DNA from: Nocardioides marinus
GTDB taxonomy: Bacteria > Actinomycetota > Actinomycetes > Propionibacteriales > Nocardioidaceae
DNA length: 64,000 bases
NCBI RefSeq assembly: GCF_013408145.1
Contig: NZ_JACBZI010000001.1
Coordinates: 310,001-374,000 of the forward strand
Direction of reading: 5' to 3'
Position numbers and translations under genes: made by a program. Below are positions 63,722-64,000 of this stretch, piece by piece; the stretch's first letter is position 1, and each line of letters starts with the position of its first letter. The notes beneath the pieces were generated by a model. The model was given only the letters and a program-made list of their open reading frames with translations, searched no databases and was not told the origin of the DNA.

Positions 63722-64000
63722 CTCTGCTCCTTCGAGTCGGGTCCGGTCGGGGCGGCGGCCGCGTGCGCGCCGTCGCTGTCGTGGGAGTCGTCGGGGGAGT
63801 CAGGGCTCGTCCCGGCCTTGCGTGCCTTCCGCTCGGCCTTCCGCTCGGCCTTGGTGCGTGCCTTGCCGCGTGCCTTCTCCTCGGCTGCGTCCGCCTCCGC
63901 CTTCGCGGCGGCGTCGGGGAGCAGGGCGGCGTCCTGGGGGGCCAGGTCGGTGAGCACCACGATGTCGACGCGCTTGTTGACCGCCTGGGAGCCGGGCTTG
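63718..64000 (-). CDS. motB: Flagellar motor protein MotB, C-terminal part (partial)
   Basis: The visible 93 residues run off the right edge. They begin with KPGSQAVNKRVDIVVL, the end of the OmpA-like peptidoglycan-binding domain of MotB (NRRVDIV in other MotBs), then a Lys/Ala/Glu-rich coiled region and an Asp/Ser-rich tail. The gene directly precedes fliL with an overlap, the normal place for motB in actinobacterial flagellar clusters. Confidence 0.8.
   Translation of the reverse strand, partial: KPGSQAVNKRVDIVVLTDLAPQDAALLPDAAAKAEADAAEEKARGKARTKAERKAERKARKAGTSPDSPDDSHDSDGAHAAAAPTGPDSKEQR

Overview
The window is about 70% GC, compactly coded, full of 4-base start/stop overlaps (ATGA, GTGA), and carries an mce operon, actinobacterial-type rpoB/rpoC and a complete set of flagellar export genes. 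This combination suggests a motile, high-GC Gram-positive actinomycete, most likely of the Nocardioides type; the genus is an inference. No rRNA, tRNA, insertion sequence or CRISPR array was recognised.

Layout. (1) 1-7535, plus strand: the 3' part of an mce lipid/sterol uptake operon (tail of mceA, then mceB-F), a Mce-associated membrane protein and a membrane protein with a J-like domain. (2) 7539-15311: hairpin, promoter, rpoB, a perfect 17-bp hairpin, rpoC, terminator. (3) 15399-17506: a geranylgeranyl-reductase-like flavoprotein and a PlsC-type acyltransferase. (4) 17516-26389, minus strand: seven genes, every junction a 4-base overlap, encoding a small membrane protein, an MshEN-like/GT2 fusion glycosyltransferase, a polytopic GT-C-like protein, a coiled-coil protein and three exported proteins, one of them a PstS-like binding protein with a long coiled-coil insert. 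Just upstream on the same strand lies a membrane-anchored GH5-like protein that lacks its acid/base glutamate. I regard this as the best candidate for an undescribed envelope-glycan system. (5) 27842-34843, plus: an overlapping operon pairing a hydroxyacid-oxoacid transhydrogenase-like enzyme with a D-2-hydroxyglutarate dehydrogenase-like flavoprotein, plus a 27-aa membrane micropeptide and a methyltransferase. (6) 34865-42512: housekeeping genes (topoisomerase IB, SerC, GNAT, methyltransferase, M15-like secreted protein, citrate synthase, PdxH) and a TetR regulator with a 16-bp palindromic operator. (7) 42512-46206: an asymmetric heterodimeric ABC exporter.

(8) 46222-53945: a PTS island (HPr, PfkB kinase, DeoR repressor, Enzyme I, MDR dehydrogenase, mannitol-type EIICB and EIIA) bracketed on both sides by triplets of the same 32-bp palindromic repeat. 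Regulation is readable: one inverted repeat supplies the -35 boxes of two divergent promoters, the ptsI transcript appears leaderless, and TGCCCGAA boxes cover the mtlA promoter. (9) 53961-54175: a stand-alone promoter, a perfect Shine-Dalgarno, a 12-residue ORF and three hairpins, which together look like a structured small RNA. (10) 54166-64000, minus: flagellar genes motB(partial)-fliL-fliM-fliN-fliO-fliP-fliQ-fliR-flhB-flhA plus a small membrane protein.

Several genes begin 6-7 bases after a TANNNT box (positions 27842, 32492, 34865, 41234, 41934 and 39156 minus), so leaderless initiation looks common in this genome.
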